The translations under genes were made by a program, and so were the position numbers. From Anaerolinea sp. (GTDB taxonomy: Bacteria; Chloroflexota; Anaerolineae; Anaerolineales; Villigracilaceae): a DNA stretch of 13,504 nucleotides. Shown one piece after another: positions 6,879 to 13,504 of this stretch. The notes under the pieces are model-generated. The model did not search any database. It had not been told where the DNA came from and saw only the letters and a list, made by a program, of their open reading frames with translations. The stretch is from assembly GCA_020720965.1 (NCBI GenBank), contig DYNS01000035.1:1-13504 (forward strand), given 5' to 3'. Positions within the stretch are counted from its first letter, which is position 1. Every line of letters starts with the position of its first letter.

Positions 6879-8141
6879 ATGGCTCTTGAATCGACTATGA
6901 ATTTATTTGTGAAGAAAACCGGCGGCGAAATTGCCAGCCAGTTAGAAGCCTGCACCCGCTGCGGCATGTGCGCCGAAGCCTGCCCCTATTACCTTGCCAC
7001 CGGCAAACCGGAATACACCCCCATTTGGAAGGTGGAACCGCTGCGGAAAGCCTACGAGCAACGCTTCACCATTGTGGGCAAGATTAAACTCGCCCTGGGT
7101 GTGGAAAAACCCCTGACGGATGCCGACCTGAAAGAGTGGAGCAAAGCCGACTTTGAAGCCTGCTCCGTCTGCGGCAAATGTAGTGCCGTCTGCCCGATGG
7201 GTATCGAAATCAGTTCCCTCATCGCCACCGCCCGCGCCGGAATCACCGCCGCCGGGTTTGCCCCCGCCGGTTTGGTGGAAAAAGCCGAAACCCAACAGCG
7301 CACCGGCTCCCCCAACGGGGCAGGCGAAAAAGAATTTGCCGATTGGTACGCCGCCCTGGAAGCCGAAACCGGCATCAAAGCCCCGGTGGACGTAAAAGGC
7401 GCCGATATGCTGGTCGTCTTTACCAGCCTGGAAATTGGCTCCAAAAAGAAGAACCTCTACGACCTGGCGCGGATTTTGAACGCCGCCGGCATTAAGTGGA
7501 CGGTGAGCCTGAAAGCCCGCGATGCCTTCAACATGGGTTCCATCATCGGCAACCCCAAACTGCAAAAAGAACTGGCTGGCAAAATCCTCAGCACCGCCAA
7601 AGAACTCGGCGTAAAGCAATTGCTCGTCACCGAGTGCGGACATGGCTTTACCACCCTGCGCGATGCCGTGCCGAATGTCTTCGGCGAGGAACTGCCTTTC
7701 TTCGTCACCCACATTGCGGAACTGTTGCCGAACCTGATTCGGGAAGGCAAAATCAAGGTCAAAGAAGGCTACTTCGCCAACGGTCACACCTACACCTTCC
7801 ACGACTCTTGCAAAATTCAACGTCAAGGCGGCATCTTTGACGAACCGCGCTACGCCCTCAAACTGCTGGCTGGCGACACCTTCAAAGAAATGCTCCCCAA
7901 CCGAGAAGAAGCCCTGTGTTGCGGCGGCGGCGGCGGTATGCGCTCCATCCCCGAAGCCAATGAAAACCGCATGGCAGCCTTCAAACTCAAGTTGGAACAA
8001 GTGGAACGAGTCGGCGCGGATGTGGTCGTCAGCACCTGCGACAATTGCCAGTTGCAACTGAAGGACGGCTTCAAACACTACAATCGCCCCATCGAAGTCA
8101 AAGGTCTGATTGAAATGGTGGCGGATAGCCTGGTTCGGTAA
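6879..8141 (+). CDS. isp2: Isp2: HdrD/DsrK/HmcF-like FeS protein with CCG domain
   Basis: This 420-residue soluble protein has no signal peptide and is probably on the cytoplasmic face with Isp1. Two ferredoxin-type [4Fe-4S] motifs are present: C25/28/31/35 (CTRCGMCAEACP) and C95/98/101/105 (CSVCGKCSAVCP). The C-terminal half has one complete CCG motif: C311, C347-C348 (CCGGGGGM) and C387/C390 (CDNC), which in HdrB/HdrD binds a special [4Fe-4S] cluster that acts on disulfides. The expected first CCG position has only TECGHG (C253), so that copy is degenerate. By family, Isp2 could couple H2 to thiol/disulfide chemistry or relay electrons from Isp1. The start at 6879 follows AGGAGG (6868-6873), which overlaps the Isp1 stop codon. 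Confidence 0.93.
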   Translation: MALESTMNLFVKKTGGEIASQLEACTRCGMCAEACPYYLATGKPEYTPIWKVEPLRKAYEQRFTIVGKIKLALGVEKPLTDADLKEWSKADFEACSVCGKCSAVCPMGIEISSLIATARAGITAAGFAPAGLVEKAETQQRTGSPNGAGEKEFADWYAALEAETGIKAPVDVKGADMLVVFTSLEIGSKKKNLYDLARILNAAGIKWTVSLKARDAFNMGSIIGNPKLQKELAGKILSTAKELGVKQLLVTECGHGFTTLRDAVPNVFGEELPFFVTHIAELLPNLIREGKIKVKEGYFANGHTYTFHDSCKIQRQGGIFDEPRYALKLLAGDTFKEMLPNREEALCCGGGGGMRSIPEANENRMAAFKLKLEQVERVGADVVVSTCDNCQLQLKDGFKHYNRPIEVKGLIEMVADSLVR

Positions 8142-8173
8142 CTGGCTTACCCCTAGAAGGAGAATAAAAACTT

Positions 8174-9913
8174 ATGGCACAACGCATTGTGGTTGACCCC
8201 ATTACCCGTATCGAAGGACACCTCCGCATTGAAGCCGAACTGGACGAGGCGAACAAAATTAAAAACGCCTACTCCTCCGGCACAATGGTTCGCGGCATCG
8301 AAATCATCCTGCAAGGACGTGACCCCCGGGATGCCTGGGCATTTGCCCAACGCACCTGCGGCGTTTGTACCACTGTCCACTCTTACGCCTCCATCCGCTC
8401 GGTGGAAGATGCCCTCAAAATCCAAATCCCCAAAGCGGCAAACCTCATCCGCAACCTGATGATTGCCCAGCAATATGTCCACGACCATGTGATGCACTTC
8501 TATCACCTGCACGCGCTGGACTGGGTGGATGTCGTCAACGCCATCCAAGCCGACCCGGCAGAGACCTCCCGCATTCAGCAGAGCATCTCTCCCTGGGGCA
8601 ATTCCTCCCCCGGTTACTTCAAGGATGTGCAGAACAAGGTCAAAGCGATTGTGGATAGCGGTCAGCTTTCCATCTTTGCCAACGCCTATTGGGGCCACCC
8701 CGCTTACAAACTGCCCCCGGAAATTAACCTGCTGGCAACCGCCCACTATCTCGAAGCCCTGGACGCGCAGCGCACCTTCACCAAAATTCACACCATCTTT
8801 GGCGGCAAGAACCCGCACCCCAACTTCCTGGTAGGCGGCGTGCCCTTCCCCATCGACCTGAACAGCGATACCGCCCTCAACGCCGAGCGCCTGTCCATCA
8901 TCAAAGACAGCATAGACCGCATGATTCAGTTCGTAGACCAGGTCTACATCCCCGACCTGATGGCAATTGCCCCTTACTACTTGGATTACGCCGGAATCGG
9001 CGAAGGCTTGGGCAACTTCCTCACCTGGGGCGAATTCCCGGACACCGACAACAACGACACCTCCAAATTCCTTGTCCCGCGTGCCATCATCACCGGGCGC
9101 GACCTCAGCAACCTGCAAGTTGCCGACCCCCGCGACTTTGACAAGATGAAGGAATTTGCCACCCACTCTTGGTACGAGCAAACCGTCGGCGATAAGGAAG
9201 GCTTGCACCCCTGGAAGGGCGAAACCAAATTCAACTACACTGGACCCAAACCGCCCTACGAACACTTGGAAGTGGAGCAAAAATATTCCTGGCTCAAAGC
9301 CCCCCGCTGGGCAGAAGTGCCAATGGAAGTTGGACCCCTCGCCCGTGTCCTGGTCATGTACGCCAGCGGTCACAAACAGACCCAAGACCTCACCAACTAC
9401 GTTCTCAAGACCCTCGGCGCTCCCGTGGAAGCTGTCTTCTCCACCCTCGGGCGCACGGCGGCACGCGGCATCGAGACCAAAGTCTTTGCAGACTACATGC
9501 TCCAGACCTTCAACGACCTGGTCGCCACCATCAAAGCCGGAGACACCAAAACCTTCAACAACGAAAAATGGGAACCGACCTCCTGGCCCTCCCACGCCGA
9601 AGGCTTTGGCTACAACGAAGCCCCACGCGGCGCTCTCGGTCACTGGTGCGTTATCGACAACGGCAAAATCAGCAACTACCAGATGGTCGTCCCGACCACC
9701 TGGAACGCCTCGCCTCGCGACCACAAAGAGCAGGCTGGCGCCTATGAAATGTCGCTGGTTGGCACACCCCTTGCCAAACCCAACGAACCGTTGGAAATCC
9801 TCCGCACCATTCACTCCTTTGACCCCTGCATGGCTTGCGCCATCCACATGGTTGACGTAGACGGCAACGAAGTCGGCGAAGTCGCTACCGGCTTGAGCGT
9901 CTCGGTCAAATAA
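8174..9913 (+). CDS. hynL: [NiFe]-hydrogenase large (catalytic) subunit, group 1
   Basis: This 579-residue subunit carries the Ni-Fe active site for H2 oxidation or evolution. The N-terminal motif RTCGVCTTVH (C62, C65) and the C-terminal DPCMACAIH (C552, C555) supply the four metal-binding cysteines; all are Cys, with no selenocysteine. The start VDPITRIEGHLRIE (7-20) is the family signature. After His558 there is a 21-residue tail, the peptide removed by the maturation endopeptidase encoded downstream. There is no Tat signal; the subunit is expected to cross the membrane together with the small subunit. ATG 8174 has AAGGAG at 8157-8162, 11 nt away, a little longer than its neighbours. It is last in the operon, separated from the small subunit by isp1 and isp2, and is followed by a terminator. 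Confidence 0.97.
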   Translation: MAQRIVVDPITRIEGHLRIEAELDEANKIKNAYSSGTMVRGIEIILQGRDPRDAWAFAQRTCGVCTTVHSYASIRSVEDALKIQIPKAANLIRNLMIAQQYVHDHVMHFYHLHALDWVDVVNAIQADPAETSRIQQSISPWGNSSPGYFKDVQNKVKAIVDSGQLSIFANAYWGHPAYKLPPEINLLATAHYLEALDAQRTFTKIHTIFGGKNPHPNFLVGGVPFPIDLNSDTALNAERLSIIKDSIDRMIQFVDQVYIPDLMAIAPYYLDYAGIGEGLGNFLTWGEFPDTDNNDTSKFLVPRAIITGRDLSNLQVADPRDFDKMKEFATHSWYEQTVGDKEGLHPWKGETKFNYTGPKPPYEHLEVEQKYSWLKAPRWAEVPMEVGPLARVLVMYASGHKQTQDLTNYVLKTLGAPVEAVFSTLGRTAARGIETKVFADYMLQTFNDLVATIKAGDTKTFNNEKWEPTSWPSHAEGFGYNEAPRGALGHWCVIDNGKISNYQMVVPTTWNASPRDHKEQAGAYEMSLVGTPLAKPNEPLEILRTIHSFDPCMACAIHMVDVDGNEVGEVATGLSVSVK

Positions 9914-9926
9914 ACTTCTGTGTAAA

Positions 9927-9969
9927 AGAAGCAGCCCAAGAGCGAGGCTGGCGGGCTGCTTCTCTTTTA
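9927..9969 (+). terminator. Intrinsic terminator closing the hydrogenase operon
   Basis: An 11-bp stem (AGAAGCAGCCC at 9927-9937 with GGGCTGCTTCT at 9953-9963) with a 15-nt loop is followed by CTTTTA. It lies 13 nt after the large-subunit stop. Confidence 0.88.
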
Positions 9970-10009
9970 TCCACCACCCTTCATATATCTACATATAAGG
10001 AAATTTGAA

Positions 10010-10489
10010 ATGGAACCTGTATCCCTTCTCGTTGGTCTCGTTCTTGGCATAGTCCTCACCGGCGTAGCCGTTGTGGTAATGATGCCCAAAATGATGATTA
10101 AAGTCTACCCCAGCAAATACGGTGTAGATGAAACCGCCGCCGCCGTAGAAAAAGCCGCCCTGGACAAAAACTGGAAAGTGCCGAAAATTTACGACATCCA
10201 AAAAACCCTTGCGGATGCCGGTCACAAAGACATGACCCCCCTCAAAATCGTCAGCATCTGCCAGCCGCACCACGCCTACAACATCCTCAAACCCAACGAC
10301 CGCGATAAAATGGTGTCAGCCATTATGCCTTGCCGTGTGGGCGTATTCCAGGGCAATGACGGCAAAACCTACATCGCCGAAATGAACATGGGGCTGATGA
10401 GCAGCCTCTTCGGCGGCAACATCGCCAAAGTCATGGGCGTTGTCGCCAAAGAAGAAGCCGAAATGATTGAGCCGCTAATTGCGAAGTAA
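10010..10489 (+). CDS. DUF302-domain protein with N-terminal membrane anchor
   Basis: This 159-residue protein has one N-terminal hydrophobic helix (residues about 5-28), probably a signal anchor, and then a DUF302 domain (about 35-157). Family-like features are the IQKTLADAGH stretch (63-72), ISICQ-like VSICQPHHAYNIL (81-93), MPCRVGVFQ (106-114) and EMNMGLMSSLFGG (124-136). Two cysteines, C84 and C108, are in those conserved stretches. The biochemical role of DUF302 is not established; members often sit near sulfur-metabolism and thioredoxin-like genes. The start ATG 10010 is supported by AAGGAAA at 9998-10003. It lies behind a terminator and 100 nt ahead of the next gene, so it may be its own transcription unit. 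A link to the hydrogenase is suggested only by position. Confidence 0.82.
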   Translation: MEPVSLLVGLVLGIVLTGVAVVVMMPKMMIKVYPSKYGVDETAAAVEKAALDKNWKVPKIYDIQKTLADAGHKDMTPLKIVSICQPHHAYNILKPNDRDKMVSAIMPCRVGVFQGNDGKTYIAEMNMGLMSSLFGGNIAKVMGVVAKEEAEMIEPLIAK

Positions 10490-10508
10490 GTCTTTGTTGT
10501 AACTTATT

Positions 10509-10597
10509 CTGTTCAAGGTGTCACTTTTTATTGATTCAAACATCTATAAATGGAAAATTGAAAACCATTATCAGTAAAGAGAGGACACCTTGAACAG
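10509..10597. repeat. 14-bp perfect inverted repeat spanning the TDT gene leader and start codon
   Basis: CTGTTCAAGGTGTC (10509-10522) and GACACCTTGAAC plus AG (10584-10597) are exact reverse complements separated by 61 nt. The right arm contains the TTG start codon (10590-10592) and touches the AGAGAGG ribosome site (10578-10584). It could be an operator pair for a looping repressor or, if both arms are transcribed, a long-range RNA stem that masks translation start. A weak promoter candidate (TTGATT 10531-10536, GAAAAT 10553-10558) lies between the arms; if that is the promoter, the left arm is not in the RNA and the DNA-operator reading is favoured. Confidence 0.6.
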
Positions 10598-11696
10598 TCA
10601 CCGTCCATCCATCATTAAAACATTTGCACCCAGCTGGTTTGCCGCCGTTATGGGGACTGCTGTTATCAGCATTGCGGCATTTTCTTTTCAACAACACTTG
10701 CCCTTTGCCCGACCTTTGCAACTTTTTTTTCTGTTTGCTGCGGTCTTGTTTTTCTTGCTCATTGCCGTTCCCTGGGTCTTGCGCTGGTTACTTCACTTTG
10801 AAGATGCCTGGCGTGATTTGAATCATCCCGTCTCTTCCGCTTTTTTCCCAACCATGCCCATTTCCCTCTTGCTCCTGGGGATTGCGCTGGAAAAAACCGG
10901 CGAGTCGCTCATCGCTGAGTCTGTATTATGGGTGATTTTACAAATCCTTTGGGTGCTAGGCACAGCCGGAATTTTGTTCTTCGCCCTTTTCATCATTAAC
11001 ATCTTCTTTCATAAAGCGGAAATTGACTGGGAATCATCCACGCTTGGATGGCTTATCCCTCCCGTTTCGGCGCTACTGGTGCCGGTGCTTGGCTCCAGCC
11101 TCAGCCAGCATTTTTACGGCACAACCTGGGGCGAGATGAACCTGCTAGTAAGCCTTATGTTTACGGGGATGGGAGGCTTACTCTTCATTTTTGTCATGTC
11201 CGTTGTATTTGCCCGTTATATCTTTTACGCTCTCCCACCTGCTCATCTCTCACCAACCATGTGGGTTGGCATTGCGCCCACTTCCATTTTGACCATTGTC
11301 GTTTTCAAACTCGTCAAACCCGTTTCTCTTTATTTTCAGGCAGACCCGCAGGTAGAGGCAGCGCTCACCTTTCTTTCCCAACCAGCAGGGGTTATTCTAT
11401 GGGGTTTCGCTTTTTTCTGGTTTTTGCTTGCCATCATCGTGACCTTCGGCGTACACAAAAAATCTGAACTGCCTTTTGCCATTAGTTGGTGGGCGTTCAT
11501 CTTCCCTGTGGGTGCGTTTACAGTGGCAACCGGCGTTCTTTACCAGGCAGTTACTTACCCATTCATCCTGTGGGTGGGGTTAGGGGCATTTACCTTCCTC
11601 CTGGCACTTTGGGTATTTGTCACCTGGCACACCCTACTGGGCGTTCTTCGCGGTACAATCTTCGCACCACATTCCCCAAAAAAGGTAGAACCATGA
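10590..11696 (+). CDS. TDT/TehA/SLAC1-family membrane channel or exporter
   Basis: This 368-residue protein has about ten hydrophobic helices and TDT family features: FAPSWFAAVMGTAV at residues 12-25 in the first helix, PPAHLSPTMWVGIAP at 216-230, and WWAFIFPVGAF at 300-310. Relatives include TehA, SLAC1 anion channels, the yeast sulfite exporter Ssu1 and Mae1 dicarboxylate carriers, so an anion (sulfite, chloride, nitrate or dicarboxylate) is the likely substrate; which one cannot be read here. The start is TTG at 10590: AGAGAGG lies about 5 nt upstream, and the next ATG, at residue 21, would cut the conserved first helix. The last bases overlap the endopeptidase start (ATGA), tying it to the hydrogenase maturation operon. 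The gene looks more T-rich than its neighbours, which may be membrane codon bias or separate ancestry. Confidence 0.86.
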   Translation: MNSHRPSIIKTFAPSWFAAVMGTAVISIAAFSFQQHLPFARPLQLFFLFAAVLFFLLIAVPWVLRWLLHFEDAWRDLNHPVSSAFFPTMPISLLLLGIALEKTGESLIAESVLWVILQILWVLGTAGILFFALFIINIFFHKAEIDWESSTLGWLIPPVSALLVPVLGSSLSQHFYGTTWGEMNLLVSLMFTGMGGLLFIFVMSVVFARYIFYALPPAHLSPTMWVGIAPTSILTIVVFKLVKPVSLYFQADPQVEAALTFLSQPAGVILWGFAFFWFLLAIIVTFGVHKKSELPFAISWWAFIFPVGAFTVATGVLYQAVTYPFILWVGLGAFTFLLALWVFVTWHTLLGVLRGTIFAPHSPKKVEP

Positions 11697-12178
11697 CAGT
11701 CCCTTTCCGTAAAATTGTGATGGGTTTAGGCAATACCCTCAACAAAGATGAAGGCTTGGGCGTACACGCCCTTGCATTGTTGGAAAAACGCCTCGCCGGA
11801 CGCGCCTCCCAAATCGAATTTTTGGATGGCGGCGCTCTGGGCTTAAACCTCCTGCCCTGGGTGGAAGAAGCCACCCACCTCCTCGTGCTGGATTCAATGG
11901 TCTCGCGCTTTTCCCTCCCCGGCAGCGTGCTGGAACTAGACCGGGACGAAATCCCGCTCTACCGCAACGTCAAAATGTCTGACCACCAAATCACCTTTCA
12001 GGAAGTCCTCGGTCTGGCAAAATTCCGCGACCTCTTCCCTCCCCACCTCCACCTTGTCGGCGCCCAACCGGTAGATATGTCCATCGGCTACGGAATCAGC
12101 CCGGAGATAGAAAAAGTAATGCCAGAAATTTTGCAACGTGCCGAGCGTGTGCTAAACGAATGGGGGCTGTTAGACTAA
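11693..12178 (+). CDS. Hydrogenase maturation endopeptidase (HyaD/HybD/HycI family)
   Basis: This 161-residue protease cuts the C-terminal tail from the hydrogenase large subunit once nickel is in place. The nickel-sensing residues of HybD map to E20 (GLGNTLNKDEGLG), D67 (LVLDSM) and H98 (SDHQ), all present. Other signatures are LDGGALGLNLLPW at 44-56 and VGAQPVDMSIGYGISPE at 122-138. Length is typical of the family. Start ATG 11693 overlaps the TDT stop (ATGA), with only a weak AAGGT-like site before it, so translation is probably coupled to the channel gene. Its stop overlaps the hypA start by 1 nt. The natural target is the large subunit encoded at 8174-9913, which has the matching cleavable tail. 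Confidence 0.93.
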   Translation: MTVPFRKIVMGLGNTLNKDEGLGVHALALLEKRLAGRASQIEFLDGGALGLNLLPWVEEATHLLVLDSMVSRFSLPGSVLELDRDEIPLYRNVKMSDHQITFQEVLGLAKFRDLFPPHLHLVGAQPVDMSIGYGISPEIEKVMPEILQRAERVLNEWGLLD

Positions 12179-12534
12179 TGCACGAATTACCCGTCACCGA
12201 AAGCATCCTAGAAATCAGCCTGCGGGCAGCCCAAGCCCAAAACGCCCGCCGTATCAGCGATATTTACCTCAAAATTGGGCAATGGTCCACCATCGTAGAT
12301 GACTCCATCCAATTTTATTGGGACACCCTCAGCGAAGGTACCCTCGCTCAGGGCGCGACTCTGCACTTCGAGCGTATTCCCACCCTGTTACTCTGCCTGG
12401 ATTGCGCTCATTCCTACCATCCCACCGGTGAGCAGCTTCTCTGCCCTCAATGCGGCAGCGCTCGTCTCCATGTTCATCAGGGCGAGGAATTTCAGGTAGA
12501 ATCCATCGAAATCGAAACGGACGAAAGCCCGTAA
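12178..12534 (+). CDS. hypA: Hydrogenase nickel-incorporation protein HypA
   Basis: This 118-residue metallochaperone delivers nickel to the large subunit together with HypB. The N-terminal MHE (His2 is the nickel ligand in the family) fixes the start at ATG 12178, overlapping the protease stop (TAATG); longer in-frame extensions would bury it. The zinc site is CLDC (C73, C76) and CPQC (C89, C92). Two histidines (H98, H100) occur close after the zinc site. Length is normal. Confidence 0.94.
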   Translation: MHELPVTESILEISLRAAQAQNARRISDIYLKIGQWSTIVDDSIQFYWDTLSEGTLAQGATLHFERIPTLLLCLDCAHSYHPTGEQLLCPQCGSARLHVHQGEEFQVESIEIETDESP

Positions 12535-12554
12535 AAAAACTAAAGGTAAAGAAA

Positions 12555-13211
12555 ATGAGCCAAACTATCACCGTAGTCGAAAAAATCCTCTCCGCCAACG
12601 ACCGCCTCGCGGAGCAGAACCGCGCCAAAATTGAAGAAGCCGGCGTTTATTCCATCAACATCATGGCATCCCCCGGTGCGGGTAAAACCAGCGTCATCCT
12701 AAAAACCATCGAAGCCCTCAAACCGGAAATGCAAATCGGCGTAGTGGAAGGCGACACCGCCCCCGTAACCATTGATGCAGACAAAGTGATGGATGCCGGT
12801 ATGCCCGCCGTGCAAATTAACACAGGCGGCGAATGTCACCTGGACGCGATTATGCTTCAGGGAGCCCTCAACACCCTGCCCCTCGACACCCTGGACGTGA
12901 TGATTGTGGAAAATGTGGGCAACCTCATCTGTCCTGCCAACTTCAAACTGGGCACGCACGTCAATGTCCTCATCGCCTCCGTGCCAGAAGGGGACGACAA
13001 ACCCTACAAATACCCTGGCATGTATCGCGGCGTGCAAGCCGTCATCCTGAACAAAACCGACCTGCTGCCCTACATCAAATTCAACATGGACTACTTCCGC
13101 AAAGGCGTGGAAGCCCTCAACCCCGGTCTGGCATTCTTCCCCCTCTCCTGCGTCACCGGAGAAGGCTTTGATGCCTGGATTGCCTGGCTAAAAGAGCAAG
13201 CCGCAAAATAA
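12555..13211 (+). CDS. hypB: Hydrogenase nickel-incorporation GTPase HypB
   Basis: This 218-residue GTPase drives nickel insertion. The P-loop is SPGAGKTS (39-46), the switch region includes VEGDTAP (64-70) and the G4 motif NKTD is at 166-169. The conserved metal site at the dimer interface is C94-H95 (GGECHLDA) and C126 (NLICPANF). It lacks both the N-terminal CXXCGC high-affinity nickel motif of E. coli HypB and the His-rich stretch of rhizobial forms, so it is the short form with no nickel storage. ATG 12555 follows AAAGGTAAAG by a normal distance and lies 20 nt past hypA; the open frame reaching back into hypA is ignored. Confidence 0.95.
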   Translation: MSQTITVVEKILSANDRLAEQNRAKIEEAGVYSINIMASPGAGKTSVILKTIEALKPEMQIGVVEGDTAPVTIDADKVMDAGMPAVQINTGGECHLDAIMLQGALNTLPLDTLDVMIVENVGNLICPANFKLGTHVNVLIASVPEGDDKPYKYPGMYRGVQAVILNKTDLLPYIKFNMDYFRKGVEALNPGLAFFPLSCVTGEGFDAWIAWLKEQAAK

Positions 13212-13243
13212 AGAAAATAACTCACTAAAAAGGAGCGTGAATC

Positions 13244-13504
13244 ATGTGTTTAGGAGTACCGGGAAAAATTGTATCCATCGAGGAGAAAAACGGCTTGCTC
13301 ATGGGCAAAGTAGATTTTGGCGCCGGAGTCACCCGTGAAGTTTGCCTTGCCTACGTCCCCGAAGCCGAAGTAGGCAACTATACCGTAGTCCACGTCGGTT
13401 TTGCTCTCAACTTGCTGGATGAAGAGGAAGCCTTGCAATCCCTGCAAGCCCTTAAGGAAGTGGTAGATATTGAAGAAGAACTAGGTATCGGCTACGGCGG
13501 CGAG
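13244..13504 (+). CDS. hypC: Hydrogenase assembly chaperone HypC (3' partial)
   Basis: Eighty-seven codons are visible, with no stop before the right edge. The start MCLGVPGKIVSI carries Cys2, the residue that with HypD holds the Fe(CN)2CO precursor, followed by VDFGAGVTREVCLAYVPEA (24-42) and VGNYTVVHVGFAL (44-56), which fit the HypC/HupF fold. The visible length already covers most of a typical HypC, so the stop should be close outside the window. AAAGGAG at 13229-13235 lies 8 nt before ATG 13244. HypD and HypE are expected downstream. Confidence 0.94.
   Translation, partial: MCLGVPGKIVSIEEKNGLLMGKVDFGAGVTREVCLAYVPEAEVGNYTVVHVGFALNLLDEEEALQSLQALKEVVDIEEELGIGYGGE

Noticed and set aside
6942..8078. 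Antisense open frame (378 codons) opposite Isp2
   Set aside because: Gly/Phe-rich translation caused by GC-rich third positions of the real gene; no domain or start signal.
8153..9847. Long antisense open frame (564 codons) opposite the large subunit
   Set aside because: It mirrors the codon pattern of a strongly conserved hydrogenase gene, has no recognisable domain and is a composition shadow.
11486..12178. Longer start for the maturation protease inside the channel gene
   Set aside because: The frame is open upstream, but the family N-terminus begins a few residues after ATG 11693 and the upstream part is the channel gene in another frame.
1..13504. Mobile elements, CRISPR arrays, tRNA or rRNA genes
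   Set aside because: No transposase or integrase frame, no regularly spaced repeats and no tRNA or rRNA-like stretch was seen on reading the window.

Overview
This is a bacterial window read entirely from the plus strand. It carries a respiratory [NiFe]-hydrogenase locus, its maturation genes and a multiheme-cytochrome electron-transfer module. I found no mobile element, tRNA, rRNA or CRISPR array. Genes are tightly packed, with 1-nt and 4-nt start/stop overlaps and good Shine-Dalgarno sequences. The gene set points to an anaerobic or facultative hydrogen-metabolising bacterium with periplasmic redox proteins exported through Tat and Sec. My impression from protein style and the PocR/excisionase-HTH regulator is Chloroflexota (Anaerolineae-like), but that is an inference of low to moderate confidence.

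Region 1 (1-4080) is the end of an electron-transfer operon. It holds a multiheme c-type cytochrome cut by the left window edge (11 CXXCH sites visible), a Tat-exported four-cluster ferredoxin-like subunit (HybA type), a ten-helix NrfD/HybB-type quinone-interacting membrane protein, and a small ArsR-family regulator. A strong palindromic terminator closes it. Cytochrome, FeS protein and NrfD together form the standard periplasm-to-quinone module known from Hmc, Nrf, Qrc and Act-type complexes.

Region 2 (4080-9970) begins with an AT-rich regulatory region holding several inverted repeats. A one-component regulator follows (excisionase-type HTH plus a cysteine-rich PocR-like sensor domain). Then comes a hydrogenase operon in the order small subunit, Isp1 (cytochrome b), Isp2 (HdrD/DsrK-like), large subunit. 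This is the known hynS-isp1-isp2-hynL arrangement of group 1 Isp-type hydrogenases. It ends in a clear intrinsic terminator.

Region 3 (9970-13504) has a membrane-anchored DUF302 protein, then a TDT/TehA/SLAC1-type channel gene with a TTG start embedded in a long inverted repeat. The channel gene overlaps a HyaD/HybD-type maturation endopeptidase, followed by hypA, hypB and the start of hypC, which is cut by the right edge.

Working together, the hydrogenase would oxidise H2 (or run in reverse) outside the membrane. Electrons would pass through the small-subunit clusters to Isp1/Isp2 and the membrane pool, and could reach the NrfD-FeS-cytochrome module, whose Otr-like cytochrome may reduce sulfur or nitrogen oxyanions. 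HypA and HypB supply nickel, HypC takes part in building the Fe(CN)2CO group, and the endopeptidase trims the large subunit.
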